From positions 124,001-188,000 of the forward strand of contig JAPLQF010000025.1 of assembly GCA_026399875.1 (NCBI GenBank): a stretch of DNA of 64,000 nt. The letters are read 5' to 3'. The translations under genes and the position numbers were made by a program. Origin of the DNA: Burkholderiales bacterium. GTDB lineage: Bacteria > Pseudomonadota > Gammaproteobacteria > Burkholderiales > Burkholderiaceae_E. Each line of letters opens with the position of its first letter. The stretch's first letter is position 1. The notes under the pieces are model-generated. The model saw only the letters and a program-made list of their open reading frames with translations. It did not search any database and was not told where the DNA came from. Below, one piece after another: positions 32,364 through 42,210 of the stretch.

Positions 32364-34402
32364 CTCGCTGTCAGGAAGCGCTCGACCTCGTCGAACAGCG
32401 CAAAGCGCTGCATTTCGTTCATGACACCGTGAGTGCCTTCGCTCAGGATCACGAGCTTTTTTGGGCTGGCATTGACCAGAAGCGGGAACAGGGTCTGGGC
32501 CATGTCGGGAGGTGTGTCGGCATCCCATTCGGCCAGGATCAGCAGTGTCGGCACCCGGATCAGTGCAGGGTCATAGATCGCCTTGCCTGCACCCCAATAC
32601 AGGCGGCCGTCTTCGACCACGCCATTGGGCGCGCGGACATATTTAGGGTCGGCTCTCGAGCCGAGCGGGTCGCTGGCAAAGGTCGCTTCGGCCCAGGCGT
32701 CGAACCAGGTATCAGGCTGAGGCTTGATCCCCTGTTTCAGCCCGGTGGCCTTGCGTTGTTTCGCAGCCTCGATAGTGACTTCACGATAGGCGCCGAGGAC
32801 GGCCTCGCCGCTATCGACCAAGGAGCCACCCTGGCGTATCCAGACCGGCGCGAACAGGACCAGACGGTTGACCTTGTCGTCATGGCGCGTTGCATAGAGC
32901 GCCGTGATGACCGTTCCCCAGGAATGTCCGATTGCGTTGAGTTTCGCCACGCCCCGTCGGGCCCGGATCCAGTCGGCGGCTGCCGCGTAGTCTCTCGCGG
33001 CGACGTCCGAGTTGACGATCGGCTTGTTGGCGCTCGCCGGCTGATCCATTTCGGCGGGGCGGCTCGATTTGCCATAACCGCGGATGTCGACCATGTAGAC
33101 ATCAAAGCCCTGAGCTGCGAGCACATCCATCCAGGAAACACCGTCAAGCTGAAGATCGAATCCGGTTTCAGCCGGATAGGTCGCGCCATGAACGAAGAGC
33201 ACGACATTGTCCTGGCTGAAGGTATGAAGTGAGGCCAGCCGCTTGTTGCGAACATAGAGCTGCACCCCCGGGTCGGCCCCCGGCACCATGAACTCCTCCA
33301 TGACCAGCGACGCGCTGTCAGGTCGCGCCGCATTCGCGGGGGCGCTTGCATGCGTAACGGTCTTGGCAGATTCGCGATCAGACTCGCCAAAAGGCATCGG
33401 TGCGACCGGATTGATCACGACCCGCCCGATCACCTCGCGTGCCGCAAGCACGTCGAGTGCAGCGCGCCAGTCGTCGAGTCGATAGCGGGCCAGGGTTTCA
33501 GGGTTCAGGCGACCCTGTTCGCACCAGGCGAAGAGCTCGGCCATCGCCGCTCTCACCCGAGCCTCTTCGCGCGGGTGGGCGGCCTGTTTCGACCACCCAA
33601 GGTAATAGCCCCAATAGAGCCCGATCACATCGAAGTTCTTGACCAGCAGGATGTTGGCTGGCACGCGAGGAATGGTGCCGCTGGCAAAGCCCATGGTGAT
33701 CAGTCGGCCCTCGGGTGCGATGCAGCGAAGCGATTCGTCGAAGGCTTCGCCACCCACCGGGTCGAAGATCACCTCGGCGCCGCGGCCATCGGTCAGGGCG
33801 AGCACGCGCTCACGGATGGATTGCTCGCGATGCTTGATCACGACATCCGCTCCATGCCGCCGGCAGGCCTCGGCCTTGAGCGCACTGCTGACCGAGGCGA
33901 TCACGCGCGCGCCCAGGCATTTCGCGATTTCGATGGCGGCCAGTCCGCTGCCGCCTGCCGCGCCGTGGACCAGGACGGTTTCGCCAGGCCGCACGCGGGC
34001 GCGCCAGACCAGCGCGGCGTAGGCGGTTGCATAGATCGTGGGGAATTGCACGGCTGCGTCGAAGTCGATCGCCTCAGGCAGCGCATGGACGGTGCGCTCG
34101 GGGGCGACCACCTGCTCGGCAAAGCCGCCGTTGCGCACGCTTGCGGCGACCCGATCACCGGGGCGGAAACGGCTGACCTTCGCGCCGCATTCGATCACGA
34201 TGCCGCTGACCTCGGTGCCCGGTGTAAACGGCACTGGGGGCGTGTTCTGATGCTTGCCGGCCAGCACCAGCAGATTGGCAAAGCTCACGCCAATCGATGC
34301 GATCGCAATGCGCACGCCATGCTCGTCGACCACTGGCTCCGGCAGGGTCTCGATCCCTACCGCTGCATCATTGCCGCATTCGCGACAGACTACAGCGCGC
34401 AT
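32351..34402 (-). CDS. Fusion of a quinone-oxidoreductase-like (MDR) domain and an alpha/beta hydrolase domain
   Basis: A single 683-residue frame. Residues 1-330 form a zinc-free MDR enzyme ([35 protein letters not shown] as the NADPH loop; [20 protein letters not shown]). A linker of about 30 residues ([20 protein letters not shown]) leads to an alpha/beta hydrolase ([18 protein letters not shown]; nucleophile [13 protein letters not shown]; acid in LAEWDADTP; His in [10 protein letters not shown]). Each half is full length, so it is a true fusion, unless an assembly error removed a stop. The ATG at 34402 shares one base with the stop of the upstream enoyl-CoA hydratase (TGATG). The reduced product of the first domain may be hydrolysed by the second (inference). 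Confidence 0.85.
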   Translation of the reverse strand: MRAVVCRECGNDAAVGIETLPEPVVDEHGVRIAIASIGVSFANLLVLAGKHQNTPPVPFTPGTEVSGIVIECGAKVSRFRPGDRVAASVRNGGFAEQVVAPERTVHALPEAIDFDAAVQFPTIYATAYAALVWRARVRPGETVLVHGAAGGSGLAAIEIAKCLGARVIASVSSALKAEACRRHGADVVIKHREQSIRERVLALTDGRGAEVIFDPVGGEAFDESLRCIAPEGRLITMGFASGTIPRVPANILLVKNFDVIGLYWGYYLGWSKQAAHPREEARVRAAMAELFAWCEQGRLNPETLARYRLDDWRAALDVLAAREVIGRVVINPVAPMPFGESDRESAKTVTHASAPANAARPDSASLVMEEFMVPGADPGVQLYVRNKRLASLHTFSQDNVVLFVHGATYPAETGFDLQLDGVSWMDVLAAQGFDVYMVDIRGYGKSSRPAEMDQPASANKPIVNSDVAARDYAAAADWIRARRGVAKLNAIGHSWGTVITALYATRHDDKVNRLVLFAPVWIRQGGSLVDSGEAVLGAYREVTIEAAKQRKATGLKQGIKPQPDTWFDAWAEATFASDPLGSRADPKYVRAPNGVVEDGRLYWGAGKAIYDPALIRVPTLLILAEWDADTPPDMAQTLFPLLVNASPKKLVILSEGTHGVMNEMQRFALFDEVERFLTASHKH

Positions 34403-35208
34403 CACGATCGATCCTTGGCGGCCGATGACGGCATCGCACCATGGCGACCATCGCCCTGCGCGAATCGGCTTGCGCCGGCTTGTGCCTCTTTCTGCCTGGC
34501 CTCGGTGGCGAGTTCGAGCTCTCGGGCGATTGCCTGGTCGTGAGGCAGATCGGCCTGCTCGATTGCGGAGGCGCGATCGGAGCGCATCGCGATCTGCGGA
34601 AACTGCGCCATCTGCAGCGCCAGCGTCTGCGCTTGCGCGAGCGCACAGCCATCATCAACCACGCGGTTGGCCAGACCGATCCGCTCGGCCTCTTCGCCAC
34701 TGACGCTGCGTGCGGTCAGCAGCATATCCATTGCCCGGCTCATGCCGATCAGCCGCGGCAGCCGCACGGTGGTGCCATCGCTCATCGGTACGCCCCAGCG
34801 GCGTGACAGCACCGCAAACGAGGCGCTGCGTTCGGCAATCCGCAGATCGCACCACAGCGCGACCCCCAAACCGCCGGCGCAGGCATGGCCTGCGACCGCA
34901 GCAATCACCGGTTTGCGGCAGGGTCGATGAAGCGGGCCTTGGGCACTGCCGGCGAAGGGAATGTAGTCGACGCCCGAGGCCAATTCCTTGAGGTCGGCGC
35001 CGGCGCAGAAATGACCGCCCGCGCCGGTCAGGACTGCGACCGCGCTTGACTCGTCGGATTCGAAGGCCGCAATCGCTGCGGCCAGTGCCAGACTCGCCTC
35101 GCGATCGAGTGCATTGCGTGCCTGCGGGCGATTGATGATGATCGTGGTGACCGGGCCCTGCGTTTCGATCAGGATCTTGCCGCTGATCAACGGTTCTGTT
35201 TTCGGCAT
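34402..35208 (-). CDS. Enoyl-CoA hydratase/isomerase family protein
   Basis: A 268-residue crotonase. The oxyanion loops are AGGHFCAGADLKELASG and AAVAGHACAGGLGVALWCD. In the second acid position, the segment RRWGVPMSDGTTVRLPRLIG has no glutamate, so it is not a standard hydratase. The start at 35208 is preceded by GGAGACACACC. It is the first gene of a coupled pair with the fusion protein, both on the minus strand, and so shares its pathway. Confidence 0.87.
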   Translation of the reverse strand: MPKTEPLISGKILIETQGPVTTIIINRPQARNALDREASLALAAAIAAFESDESSAVAVLTGAGGHFCAGADLKELASGVDYIPFAGSAQGPLHRPCRKPVIAAVAGHACAGGLGVALWCDLRIAERSASFAVLSRRWGVPMSDGTTVRLPRLIGMSRAMDMLLTARSVSGEEAERIGLANRVVDDGCALAQAQTLALQMAQFPQIAMRSDRASAIEQADLPHDQAIARELELATEARQKEAQAGASRFAQGDGRHGAMPSSAAKDRS

Positions 35209-35342
35209 GATGGTGTGTCTCCGACTGGCTCGAGTGTAGTCGACGCCTGATAACCCGACACTTTGCCCCACACTCCGGGTCAACCTCCGGATCATCCTCC
35301 GGCTCACCTTTTTCGCAATCCTCAGATTCTTCGCAGGACACC

Positions 35343-36326
35343 ATGAAACTCATTGAAGCCAGCCGCCTCGACTCGATTGCCGACTATGCGATCCGCGAGG
35401 TCGAGATACCGGTACCCGGCCCGCGGGAGGTGCTTGTCCAGGTCGTCGCCTGCGGTGTCGGCTATGTCGATTCGCTGGTCTCGCTCGGGCGCTATCAGGT
35501 CAAGCCGGCCCTGCCTCATACGCCGGGCCAGGAGGTCGGTGGGCGCATCGCGGCGGTGGGTGCTCAGGTCGAGGGCCTGGCCATTGGCGATCGGGTCATG
35601 GCTCGGGTGAGCGGCGGCTTTGCGCACTATGTCAGGGCAAAAGCCGATGATGTGAAGACGATTCCTGCGTCGATGAGCGAGGCGCAGGCCGCGGGGTTTC
35701 GCGTCAATTACCTCACTGCGCTGCATGGCCTGCGCGATCGCGCGGCGCTCGCGCCTGGCGAGACGCTGCTGGTGCTGGGGGCTGCCGGTGGCGTGGGGGC
35801 CGCCGCAGTACAGATCGGCCGTCTGATGGGGGCGCGCGTGATCGCCACCGGCTCGACCCAGGCCAAGCGCGACTTTGCGCAGGCCGCCGGCGCCCACGAG
35901 GTGATGGATACCGCAAGCAATGGCTGGCGCGATCGCCTGAAGGCCTTGTGTGGCGGCAAGGGGCCTGATGTGGTGTTCGATCCGGTCTGCGGGCCGCTTT
36001 TCGAGTTGGCCTTTCGCTCGATCAACTGGGGTGGGCGGCATCTGGTGGTGGGATTCGTGGGTGGTGCGATTCCGGCCCTGCCCGCCAACTTGTCACTGCT
36101 CAAAGGTGCAGCACTGGTAGGGGTGGACGTGCGCCAGTTCCTGCTGCTCGAGGCCGACAAGGCGGCCGGTGAGCTTGCCGAGTTGCTGCAGTGGGTGGGC
36201 GATGGCCGACTCTCGCCACCGGTCGGCCGCGAGTTTGCCTTCGAGGACTATCGGCAGGCGCTTGACTATGCCTTGAGCGGTCAGGGCGTCGGCAAGACGC
36301 TCCTGAGAGTGTCTGTCGATCGTTAG
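35343..36326 (+). CDS. NADPH:quinone oxidoreductase-like MDR protein
   Basis: A 327-residue protein with IPVPGPREVLVQVVACGVGYVD in the GroES-like domain and LVLGAAGGVGAAAVQIGRLMG as the nucleotide-binding loop. ALCGGKGPDVVFDPVCGPLF corresponds to the QOR family's second signature. No zinc cysteines are present. It is divergent from the enoyl-CoA hydratase and runs up to, without a gap, the 3' end of the convergent SDR gene. Confidence 0.88.
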   Translation: MKLIEASRLDSIADYAIREVEIPVPGPREVLVQVVACGVGYVDSLVSLGRYQVKPALPHTPGQEVGGRIAAVGAQVEGLAIGDRVMARVSGGFAHYVRAKADDVKTIPASMSEAQAAGFRVNYLTALHGLRDRAALAPGETLLVLGAAGGVGAAAVQIGRLMGARVIATGSTQAKRDFAQAAGAHEVMDTASNGWRDRLKALCGGKGPDVVFDPVCGPLFELAFRSINWGGRHLVVGFVGGAIPALPANLSLLKGAALVGVDVRQFLLLEADKAAGELAELLQWVGDGRLSPPVGREFAFEDYRQALDYALSGQGVGKTLLRVSVDR

Positions 36327-37130
36327 TCAGTCGGGACGTCGCACTGATCCGGCGGTCATGCCGCCATCGATGACAAATTCGGCACCGGTCATGTGGCGCG
36401 AGGCGTCGCTGGCCAGGAACAGCACACCGTTTGCGATTTCCTCGGCCTGCGCCGGTACGCCCAGTGGCACACCGAGTTTTGCCATGGCGAAGGGATCGAG
36501 CGTGCCAGCCATCCCCCCGCCGGCGGGTGTTGCCGCTTTGGACCAGATCGGCGTGACGATGATCCCTGGGTGGACCGAGTTGACGCGGATGCCATCGCCT
36601 GCCGCCGCGCACTCCATCGCCATTGACTTGGCGAAGAGCCGTACCGCGCCCTTGCTGGCACTGTAGCCCGCGAGGTTGGCCGCACCGCGAAGCCCGGCGA
36701 CCGACGACATGAGGATTACCGAGCCTGCGCCACCGCAGCGGCGCATGGCGGGAACCGCGTGCTTGACGGTGAGAAAGACGCCGTCGATGTTGACCGCGTT
36801 TTGCCGGCGAAACTCGGCCAGCGACATGGTGAGTGCCGAGCCGAAGACCGCGATGCCGGCATTGGCTACTGCGATATCGAGTCGGCCATGCATGCGCTCG
36901 ATGCCAGCGATGATCTCGGGCCAGGCGGCTTCATCGGTCACGTCCTGGCGAACGAAACTGGCAATGCCGCCCTGCGCGACGATGTCAGCAGCCAGCGTCT
37001 TGCCGGCAGCATCGTCCAGATCGGTGATGACGACGCGCGCGCCCTCGCTTGCCAGCAGCCTTGCGCAGGCTGCGCCGATGCCCGAGGCACCGCCTGTGAT
37101 GAATGCCACTTTGCCTTCGACCTGTCCCAT
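36327..37130 (-). CDS. Short-chain dehydrogenase/reductase (SDR)
   Basis: A 267-residue classical SDR with GGASGIGAACARLL (coenzyme), VITDLDD (Asp for NAD preference), VANAGIAVFG, the catalytic Ser in ILMSSVAGLRG and YSASKGAVRLFAK (Tyr and Lys). Its start has no close neighbour upstream, so it forms a single-gene unit. The substrate is unknown. Confidence 0.9.
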   Translation of the reverse strand: MGQVEGKVAFITGGASGIGAACARLLASEGARVVITDLDDAAGKTLAADIVAQGGIASFVRQDVTDEAAWPEIIAGIERMHGRLDIAVANAGIAVFGSALTMSLAEFRRQNAVNIDGVFLTVKHAVPAMRRCGGAGSVILMSSVAGLRGAANLAGYSASKGAVRLFAKSMAMECAAAGDGIRVNSVHPGIIVTPIWSKAATPAGGGMAGTLDPFAMAKLGVPLGVPAQAEEIANGVLFLASDASRHMTGAEFVIDGGMTAGSVRRPD

Positions 37131-37331
37131 GCTTGTCCCTGCTTATTGGTTATTTGACGAGTGAAATAGCGGCAGATATGCCTGCAAGCCCATGATAACC
37201 GCCGGCTTCGTGCTGCATCATCAAGCCAAAGAGGCTAAGGCTGATGCTGGTTTGCCAGGGGCTCACTTCATTGACCTCAGCGCCGACGTAAAATCGTGAT
37301 CGATGTTTTTTCCCAGACGAGGCCGGCTGCA

Positions 37332-37670
37332 ATGACCGACGACACATTCTTGACCGACATTCTCAACACCGCGGTTGAAGGGGGTATTGACCATTGGGCG
37401 AGTTCGCGCCGTCACGAGATGGGTGATGCCGGCTATCGTCGCCTCGAGGTGACTGACCATGACGGCGAGCTCGACTGGCAACTGCTTGATGCGGCGGTGG
37501 TGTCCAGAGGGGTTGCGATCATCCTGCAAGACGGCCAGACCGTGCTGGACGAAGCCTGGGCCGGGATGCTGCGCGACGCACGTGCAGCGGGCAATTCAAG
37601 CCTGATCAATGCCGAGCTGGCCGACTACATTGTTCAGGTCGGTCTATTTGGCGAGGTGGTTTTCAATTGA
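37332..37670 (+). CDS. Hypothetical protein
   Basis: A 112-residue acidic protein: TDDTFLTDILNTAVEGGIDH, YRRLEVTDHDGELDWQLLD, VSRGVAIILQDGQTVLDEAW. No signal peptide or membrane segment is seen. The pattern, with an ILNTAVEGGIxYW-like start, resembles small proteins of plasmid and phage regions of unknown function. The ATG at 37332 was preferred to GTG 37296 because the protein-like pattern starts there. Its 3' end overlaps the convergent MFS gene by 27 bp. Confidence 0.6.
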   Translation: MTDDTFLTDILNTAVEGGIDHWASSRRHEMGDAGYRRLEVTDHDGELDWQLLDAAVVSRGVAIILQDGQTVLDEAWAGMLRDARAAGNSSLINAELADYIVQVGLFGEVVFN

Positions 37671-38891
37671 TGCGCGTTCGCGGCGGCCACCAAGCAGAAG
37701 AACAAGGCATCCCGCCGAGGTGAGCATTGCCGCGAGAGCAAGCCCCGGGCGATAGTTGCCGAAGCCGTCGCGCAGTGCGCCAAGCAGAAAGGGCCCAAAG
37801 GCCGAACTGAGCTGGATGACGGTGGCGGCCGTGCCATACGTGGCACCGAAGGCACTGGCGCCGAACTCGCGGCGAACGACCACCGGCCCAAGGGTCGTCA
37901 CATGGCCTATGCCATAGCCATAAGCAAGGCTTGCGACCACCAGCACCCATGCGCTCGGCCAGGCAGCGATGGCGATCAGCGCCAGGGTCTGAAGCAGCAG
38001 GATGCCGGCGGCAAGCCGTCGCACATCGACTCGGTCGACGATCCGCGCCAGGATCATCCGGCCGATCAGTGCGGCGACGCCCGCGGCACTCACCAGAAGG
38101 CCTGCCCCATGAGCGCCCAGCATCGGCTCGGCCAGCTTCACATGGTGGGTGATGAAGCCGATCTGAACCGTGAGCGCAAGCGCGAAGCCGGTTGTCGTGC
38201 TCCACAGCAGTCTCGAGCGGTTGCCTGGATTGGCGATCGGCACAGGCGCCGTCGCGACCGGTTCGCCGGCTGCAGGAATATCCCCATCGCGATTCAGCCC
38301 GAGATCTTCAGGATGTCGATAGCGCAGGACGATGCCGATCAGCGGCAGCAGCACGGTGAGCGCCAGGAGCGCTGCAAGCAACAGCCCGGTTTCCAGGCCG
38401 AATCGGGCGAGGGCGGCGATCAGAAGCGGTACACCGACGATGGCACCAAGACTCGCGCCCATCAGGGCCAGGGTCATCGATCGCCCCTGATGCCGCTCGA
38501 ACCAGGGCGCGACGGTGGCCGAAATGCCGGTCGTCGACAAGCTCGACCATCCGATGCCGATCAGCGCGAAGCAGGGATACAGCTGCCAGGGTGAGGCGAC
38601 CTGCCCGATCAGCGCGACGCCGCCGGCAAGCGACAGGCAGCCGATTGACAGCACTGGCTTTGGACCCCAGCGATCGATGCTGCGCCCGACAATCCGCTGC
38701 GCTGCAGCGCTCACCAGAAAAAACAGGGTGATTGCCGATGAAATCGTCGTGACCGTCCAGCCTCGTTCTGCGGTGAGCGACTGCAGATAAACGCTCGAAC
38801 CGAAGAGCCCGAGACTCCAGGCAAAAGCGGCAATCACGAAACAGGTCGCGACGATCCGCCAGCCGTAGAACAAGTCTCTTTCACGCTTCAA
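37644..38891 (-). CDS. Major facilitator superfamily transporter
   Basis: A 415-residue inner-membrane protein with twelve hydrophobic segments. It opens ERDLFYGWRIVATCFVIAAF, the hallmark of the oxalate/formate-antiporter-like and monocarboxylate-type MFS branch, and has the loop motif GRSIDRWGPKPVLSIG between helices 2 and 3. It probably carries an organic acid. It is a single-gene unit. Confidence 0.88.
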   Translation of the reverse strand: MKRERDLFYGWRIVATCFVIAAFAWSLGLFGSSVYLQSLTAERGWTVTTISSAITLFFLVSAAAQRIVGRSIDRWGPKPVLSIGCLSLAGGVALIGQVASPWQLYPCFALIGIGWSSLSTTGISATVAPWFERHQGRSMTLALMGASLGAIVGVPLLIAALARFGLETGLLLAALLALTVLLPLIGIVLRYRHPEDLGLNRDGDIPAAGEPVATAPVPIANPGNRSRLLWSTTTGFALALTVQIGFITHHVKLAEPMLGAHGAGLLVSAAGVAALIGRMILARIVDRVDVRRLAAGILLLQTLALIAIAAWPSAWVLVVASLAYGYGIGHVTTLGPVVVRREFGASAFGATYGTAATVIQLSSAFGPFLLGALRDGFGNYRPGLALAAMLTSAGCLVLLLGGRRERASIENHLAK

Positions 38892-38986
38892 GGATGTCGC
38901 CTCATGGGTGCCGTCATTGGCCCGCTTATACTTTTCCGATTGCGCATGCGCCCTTGCGCCTGCAAGCTTTCTGGCTGTGAGCCCCC

Positions 38987-39652
38987 ATGTTCGGCACCCA
39001 TGATCTCCCGCTCTTCGTCCTGTCGGGTCTGCTGCTCAACATCACACCGGGCGCCGATTCGCTCTTCATCATCACCCGCAGTGTGACGCAAGGCGCGCGG
39101 GCGGGCGCGGTTGCTGCCCTCGGCGTTTCCGTCGGATGCTGTGTCCATGTCATTGCCGCCGCGCTCGGACTGTCCGCGCTGCTGGCGACGTCGGCCTCGG
39201 CATTCACCGTCATCAAGTTGATCGGCGCGGCCTATCTCGTCTACATCGGCGTGTCTTTGCTGCGGACTCGTGCGGCAGTTGCGCTGAGAAATGAGCTGGA
39301 AAATGAGTCTTCAGATCAGCCTTCAGATCAGCGCCTGCCGGCATGGAGCATGAGTGCGGTTTTCGCTCAAGGCTTTCTCACCAATCTTCTCAATCCGAAA
39401 GTGGCGCTGTTCTTTCTGGCGTTCGTGCCGCAGTTCATCGATTCCGGCGCGACCGACAAGACTCTTGCCTTTCTGTTTCTGGGCGCGGTCTTCAACTTCA
39501 ATGGACTGCTGTGGTGTTTGCTGCTGGCATGGTCTGCGGCACGAGTGAGCGCCATAGGCCTCGGTCAGGGAGCTGCCCTCTGGTTCAATCGGGGTGTTGG
39601 CGCGGTCTTTGTTTTTCTGGGGCTGCGCCTGGCGATGACAAGGCAGGTCTGA
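38987..39652 (+). CDS. LysE-family translocator
   Basis: A 221-residue membrane protein with the LysE/RhtB signature LLNITPGADSLFIITRSVTQG (17-37), then GCCVHVIAAALGLSALLATS and FAQGFLTNLLNPKVALFFLAFVPQF. The family exports amino acids or homoserine lactones. A direct TCAGATCAGCCT/TCAGATCAGCGC repeat near 39310-39335 encodes the hydrophilic SSDQPSDQ loop. Confidence 0.9.
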   Translation: MFGTHDLPLFVLSGLLLNITPGADSLFIITRSVTQGARAGAVAALGVSVGCCVHVIAAALGLSALLATSASAFTVIKLIGAAYLVYIGVSLLRTRAAVALRNELENESSDQPSDQRLPAWSMSAVFAQGFLTNLLNPKVALFFLAFVPQFIDSGATDKTLAFLFLGAVFNFNGLLWCLLLAWSAARVSAIGLGQGAALWFNRGVGAVFVFLGLRLAMTRQV

Positions 39653-39704
39653 GTGTGGCCGCCCAGGGTGATCGGCAGGTCAACCATCAACAGGACCTCG
39701 TGAA

Positions 39705-39995
39705 ATGATTGATTTTGAGACGCGGACATTGCCTGAGCGACCAAGTGAAGGTGCACCCGACGGTTCTGATGTACGCATCCGGCTGCACTTGCCCGGCGGC
39801 GGAATGGCGCATTTCGCACTCGGTGCGGGCCAGGTTTCCCGGGCAGTCCGGCATCGCACGGTGGAAGAGATCTGGTATGTGCTGGCGGGCGCGGGCGAGA
39901 TATGGCGAAAGCAAGGCGAAAGCAGGGCGATCGCGAGGAAATCATGACGCTCGAGCCTGGGGTCTGCCTGCCAGGGTCGCCTCGGCTCGAGAAGG
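39705..39995 (+). pseudogene. Cupin-domain protein, frameshifted and truncated
   Basis: The first 76 codons (FETRTLPERPSEGAPDGSDV, MAHFALGAGQVSRAVRHRTV, EEIWYVLAGAGEIW) are a typical small cupin. After QGESRA the frame runs to an early stop, while the +2 frame resumes with GDREEIMTLEPGVCLPG, which is the expected next cupin strand. The remaining 20-30 residues of the barrel are missing. A frameshift near 39925-39940 plus a 3' deletion explains this. It is probably inactive. Confidence 0.65.
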
Positions 39996-40005
39996 GAGTG
40001 TGGAG

Positions 40006-40848
40006 ATGTCGATCGCTCGAATCGCTGTATTGACCGTTCTGGCCATGATCGCCTTTGCCGGCAACTCGCTGTTGTGCCGGGCGGCGCTCAAGGCGCCTGC
40101 CATCGATGCGGCAAGTTTCACGACAATCCGCATGGTCTCGGGCGCACTCGTGCTCTGGCTGATCGTGCGATTGACCCGACGTTCGCATTCGGGCGATGGC
40201 AATTGGCGGTCTGCGCTTGCGCTCTTTGGCTATGCCGCCGCCTTTTCCTTCGCCTATGGCAGCCTGCCTGCGGCCTCGGGCGCACTCGTGCTGTTCGGCG
40301 CGGTTCAGCTCACCATGATCGGGCACGGTCTGTGGTCAGGAGAGCGCTTTCAAGCCGTGCAGGTCGTCGGGTTGCTGATGGCGATTGCCGGCCTGGTCAG
40401 CCTGCTGCTGCCGGGTCTGTCGGCACCGCCGCTCGCCGGAGCACTGCTGATGGTTTGCGCCGGGCTCTCATGGGGCGTCTATTCGCTGCGAGCCAAAGGG
40501 CAGGGTGACCCGACTCGGGTCACCGCCGGCAATTTCCTGCGCACCGTTCCGATGGCTCTGGCAGTCAGCCTGGTGATGCATGATCAGGTCTCGATCAGCA
40601 CGGCAGGATTCTGGTGGGCGGTTTCATCGGGCGCGCTGGCGTCTGCGCTGGGCTACGCGATCTGGTATACCGCATTGCCGGCCTTGAAGGCCACCAATGC
40701 GGCGGTGGTGCAGCTCAGCGTCCCGGTGATTGCGGCGCTTGGTGCGGTGGTCTTTCTTGATGAGCAGTTGAGCCTGCGCCTGTGGCTTGCATCGCCGGTG
40801 ATCCTGGGGGGCATCGGTCTGGTGATCGCCGGTGGCAGACGGGCCTGA
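40006..40848 (+). CDS. EamA/DMT-family transporter
   Basis: A 280-residue membrane protein with two EamA repeats: IAVLTVLAMIAFAGNSLLCR (start) and LLMVCAGLSWGVYSLRAKGQ (second half), with ten hydrophobic segments in total. The start at 40006 follows AAGGGAGTGTGGAG. It exports an unknown metabolite. Confidence 0.88.
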   Translation: MSIARIAVLTVLAMIAFAGNSLLCRAALKAPAIDAASFTTIRMVSGALVLWLIVRLTRRSHSGDGNWRSALALFGYAAAFSFAYGSLPAASGALVLFGAVQLTMIGHGLWSGERFQAVQVVGLLMAIAGLVSLLLPGLSAPPLAGALLMVCAGLSWGVYSLRAKGQGDPTRVTAGNFLRTVPMALAVSLVMHDQVSISTAGFWWAVSSGALASALGYAIWYTALPALKATNAAVVQLSVPVIAALGAVVFLDEQLSLRLWLASPVILGGIGLVIAGGRRA

Positions 40849-40949
40849 TGGGATGACCCACCGCTCTGATACCCAACCCGAGTGATGCCCAACTCAATCG
40901 ATGCCCAACTCAAGCGGCGTTCAGAAAACATTCAATCAAGGAGACTTTC

Positions 40950-41360
40950 ATGCTGTCGATGAGCGATATCCAGGCCAAGCTCGATCCGCTTTTCCCAGGT
41001 CTGATGGGCGTGACGCTCACCGAGCTTGCGCCAGATCGGGTGGTGGCCACGCTGCTCGTGCGCCCTGACTTGTGTACCGGTGGCGGCATCATGCACGGAG
41101 GCGCCTACATGGCCTTTGCCGACACGCTTGGCGCCGTCGGAACGATCGTCAATCTGAGCGCCGGCAAAGGCACGACCACCACCGATTCGAGCACCAAGTT
41201 CATCGCCGGTGCACGGGTTGGCAGCACGGTCACCGCGGAGTGTCTGGCCCTGCATCGCGGCCGCAGCACCCTGGTCTGGCAGACCTCGATCCGAAACGCT
41301 GATGGCAAGCTGTGCGCGGTGGTGACCCAGACCCAACTGGTGCTCGAAGCCCGTCAGTGA
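40950..41360 (+). CDS. PaaI-type hotdog-fold thioesterase
   Basis: A 136-residue protein with the hotdog motif GGGIMHGGAYMAFADTLGAV (45-64), in which the HGG and the Asp form the active site of PaaI/YbgC-like thioesterases, and TTTTDSSTKFIAGARVGSTV in the following strands. It hydrolyses an acyl-CoA thioester. The start follows AAGGAGACTTTC. Confidence 0.88.
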   Translation: MLSMSDIQAKLDPLFPGLMGVTLTELAPDRVVATLLVRPDLCTGGGIMHGGAYMAFADTLGAVGTIVNLSAGKGTTTTDSSTKFIAGARVGSTVTAECLALHRGRSTLVWQTSIRNADGKLCAVVTQTQLVLEARQ

Positions 41361-41378
41361 TACAGCCCATTGATTGCC

Positions 41379-41416
41379 CTGATCTGATCCGCGCGAAGCC
41401 AGCGCGGGAGATCAGT
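41379..41416. terminator. Hairpin between convergent genes
   Basis: CTGATCT and CCGCGC pair with GCGCGG and AGATCAG around loop GAAGCCA with a small internal loop. It lies between the thioesterase and the convergent HAD gene and could stop transcription from either side. No U-run is seen. Confidence 0.45.
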
Positions 41417-42047
41417 CGATCAGTGCAAATCCCACATGGCGCTCGAGCTCATCGAGTGCCGGGCGCGCATCGCCGACCTTGATCGTGCGCATGCCGAGCT
41501 CGCGGGCGGGCTTGAGATTGATGCCCAGGTCATCGAGATAGACGCATGCCGACGGCTCGACCTGAAGCGCATCGGTCATCATCAGGTAGATGCGCGGATC
41601 GGGCTTGCGCAAGCCGGCCTTGGCGCTTTCGATCACATGATGAAAGAGGCCCATGATGTCGTCTTTATAAAGACTGCCCATCGGGCTTGCGCCCATCGCC
41701 TTGAAGTTGTTGGTGATGCAGCCGGTTTTCATCCTGGCGCCGATGCGCCGCAGTGCTTCGACCATTTCGGGGCGGATGTGGCCAGACAGCAGGGGCAACA
41801 CGTCGCGACCGCGCACTTCATGACCAAGGGCGAGGCTTTCGCTGGCAAACGCGGCGTCGAAGGCGTCGGCAGTGAATTCACTGCGCTCGAGTTTCGCCCA
41901 GGCATTGTCATGCGGGTTGGTCGCATTGACCGTGCGCAGAAAATCCTTCGGCAGGCCGCGCTCGGCCTCGAAGCGTGCAAAGGCCTCGAAGGGGCTCGAT
42001 GAAATCACACCGCCGAAATCCCAGATGACCGCCTGAATCGAAGACAC
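41412..42047 (-). CDS. HAD-superfamily hydrolase (GTG start)
   Basis: A 211-residue protein with motif I AVIWDFGGVI (the Asp nucleophile, though the second Asp of the usual DxD is replaced by Gly), TNNFKAM (motif II), the Lys region SAKAGLRKPDPRIY (motif III) and VYLDDLGINLKPARELG (motif IV). The DFGGV signature is that of the epoxide-hydrolase-N / HAD-IA-like group. The GTG at 42047 follows GGAGCTTCAAAC and starts the conserved SSIQAVIWDFGG. Confidence 0.87.
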   Translation of the reverse strand: MSSIQAVIWDFGGVISSSPFEAFARFEAERGLPKDFLRTVNATNPHDNAWAKLERSEFTADAFDAAFASESLALGHEVRGRDVLPLLSGHIRPEMVEALRRIGARMKTGCITNNFKAMGASPMGSLYKDDIMGLFHHVIESAKAGLRKPDPRIYLMMTDALQVEPSACVYLDDLGINLKPARELGMRTIKVGDARPALDELERHVGFALID

Positions 42048-42210
42048 GTTTGAAGCTCCTCTGTTGGTCGTGCGAGCATAGCGCACCCGCTCGTGCACTG
42101 AAGTGACCCTGGCGGCCATCATGATTCCGGAAAGTCAGGACAACTTGTCGCCCACGATGAGTTTGCCTGTGACCGGTTGGTTGATGACCTGAGACCGATA
42201 CGGAGATGGC

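Noticed and set aside
33350..34543. 397-codon plus-strand frame opposite the fusion gene
   Set aside because: Shadow frame without motifs; the minus-strand frame has two complete enzyme domains.
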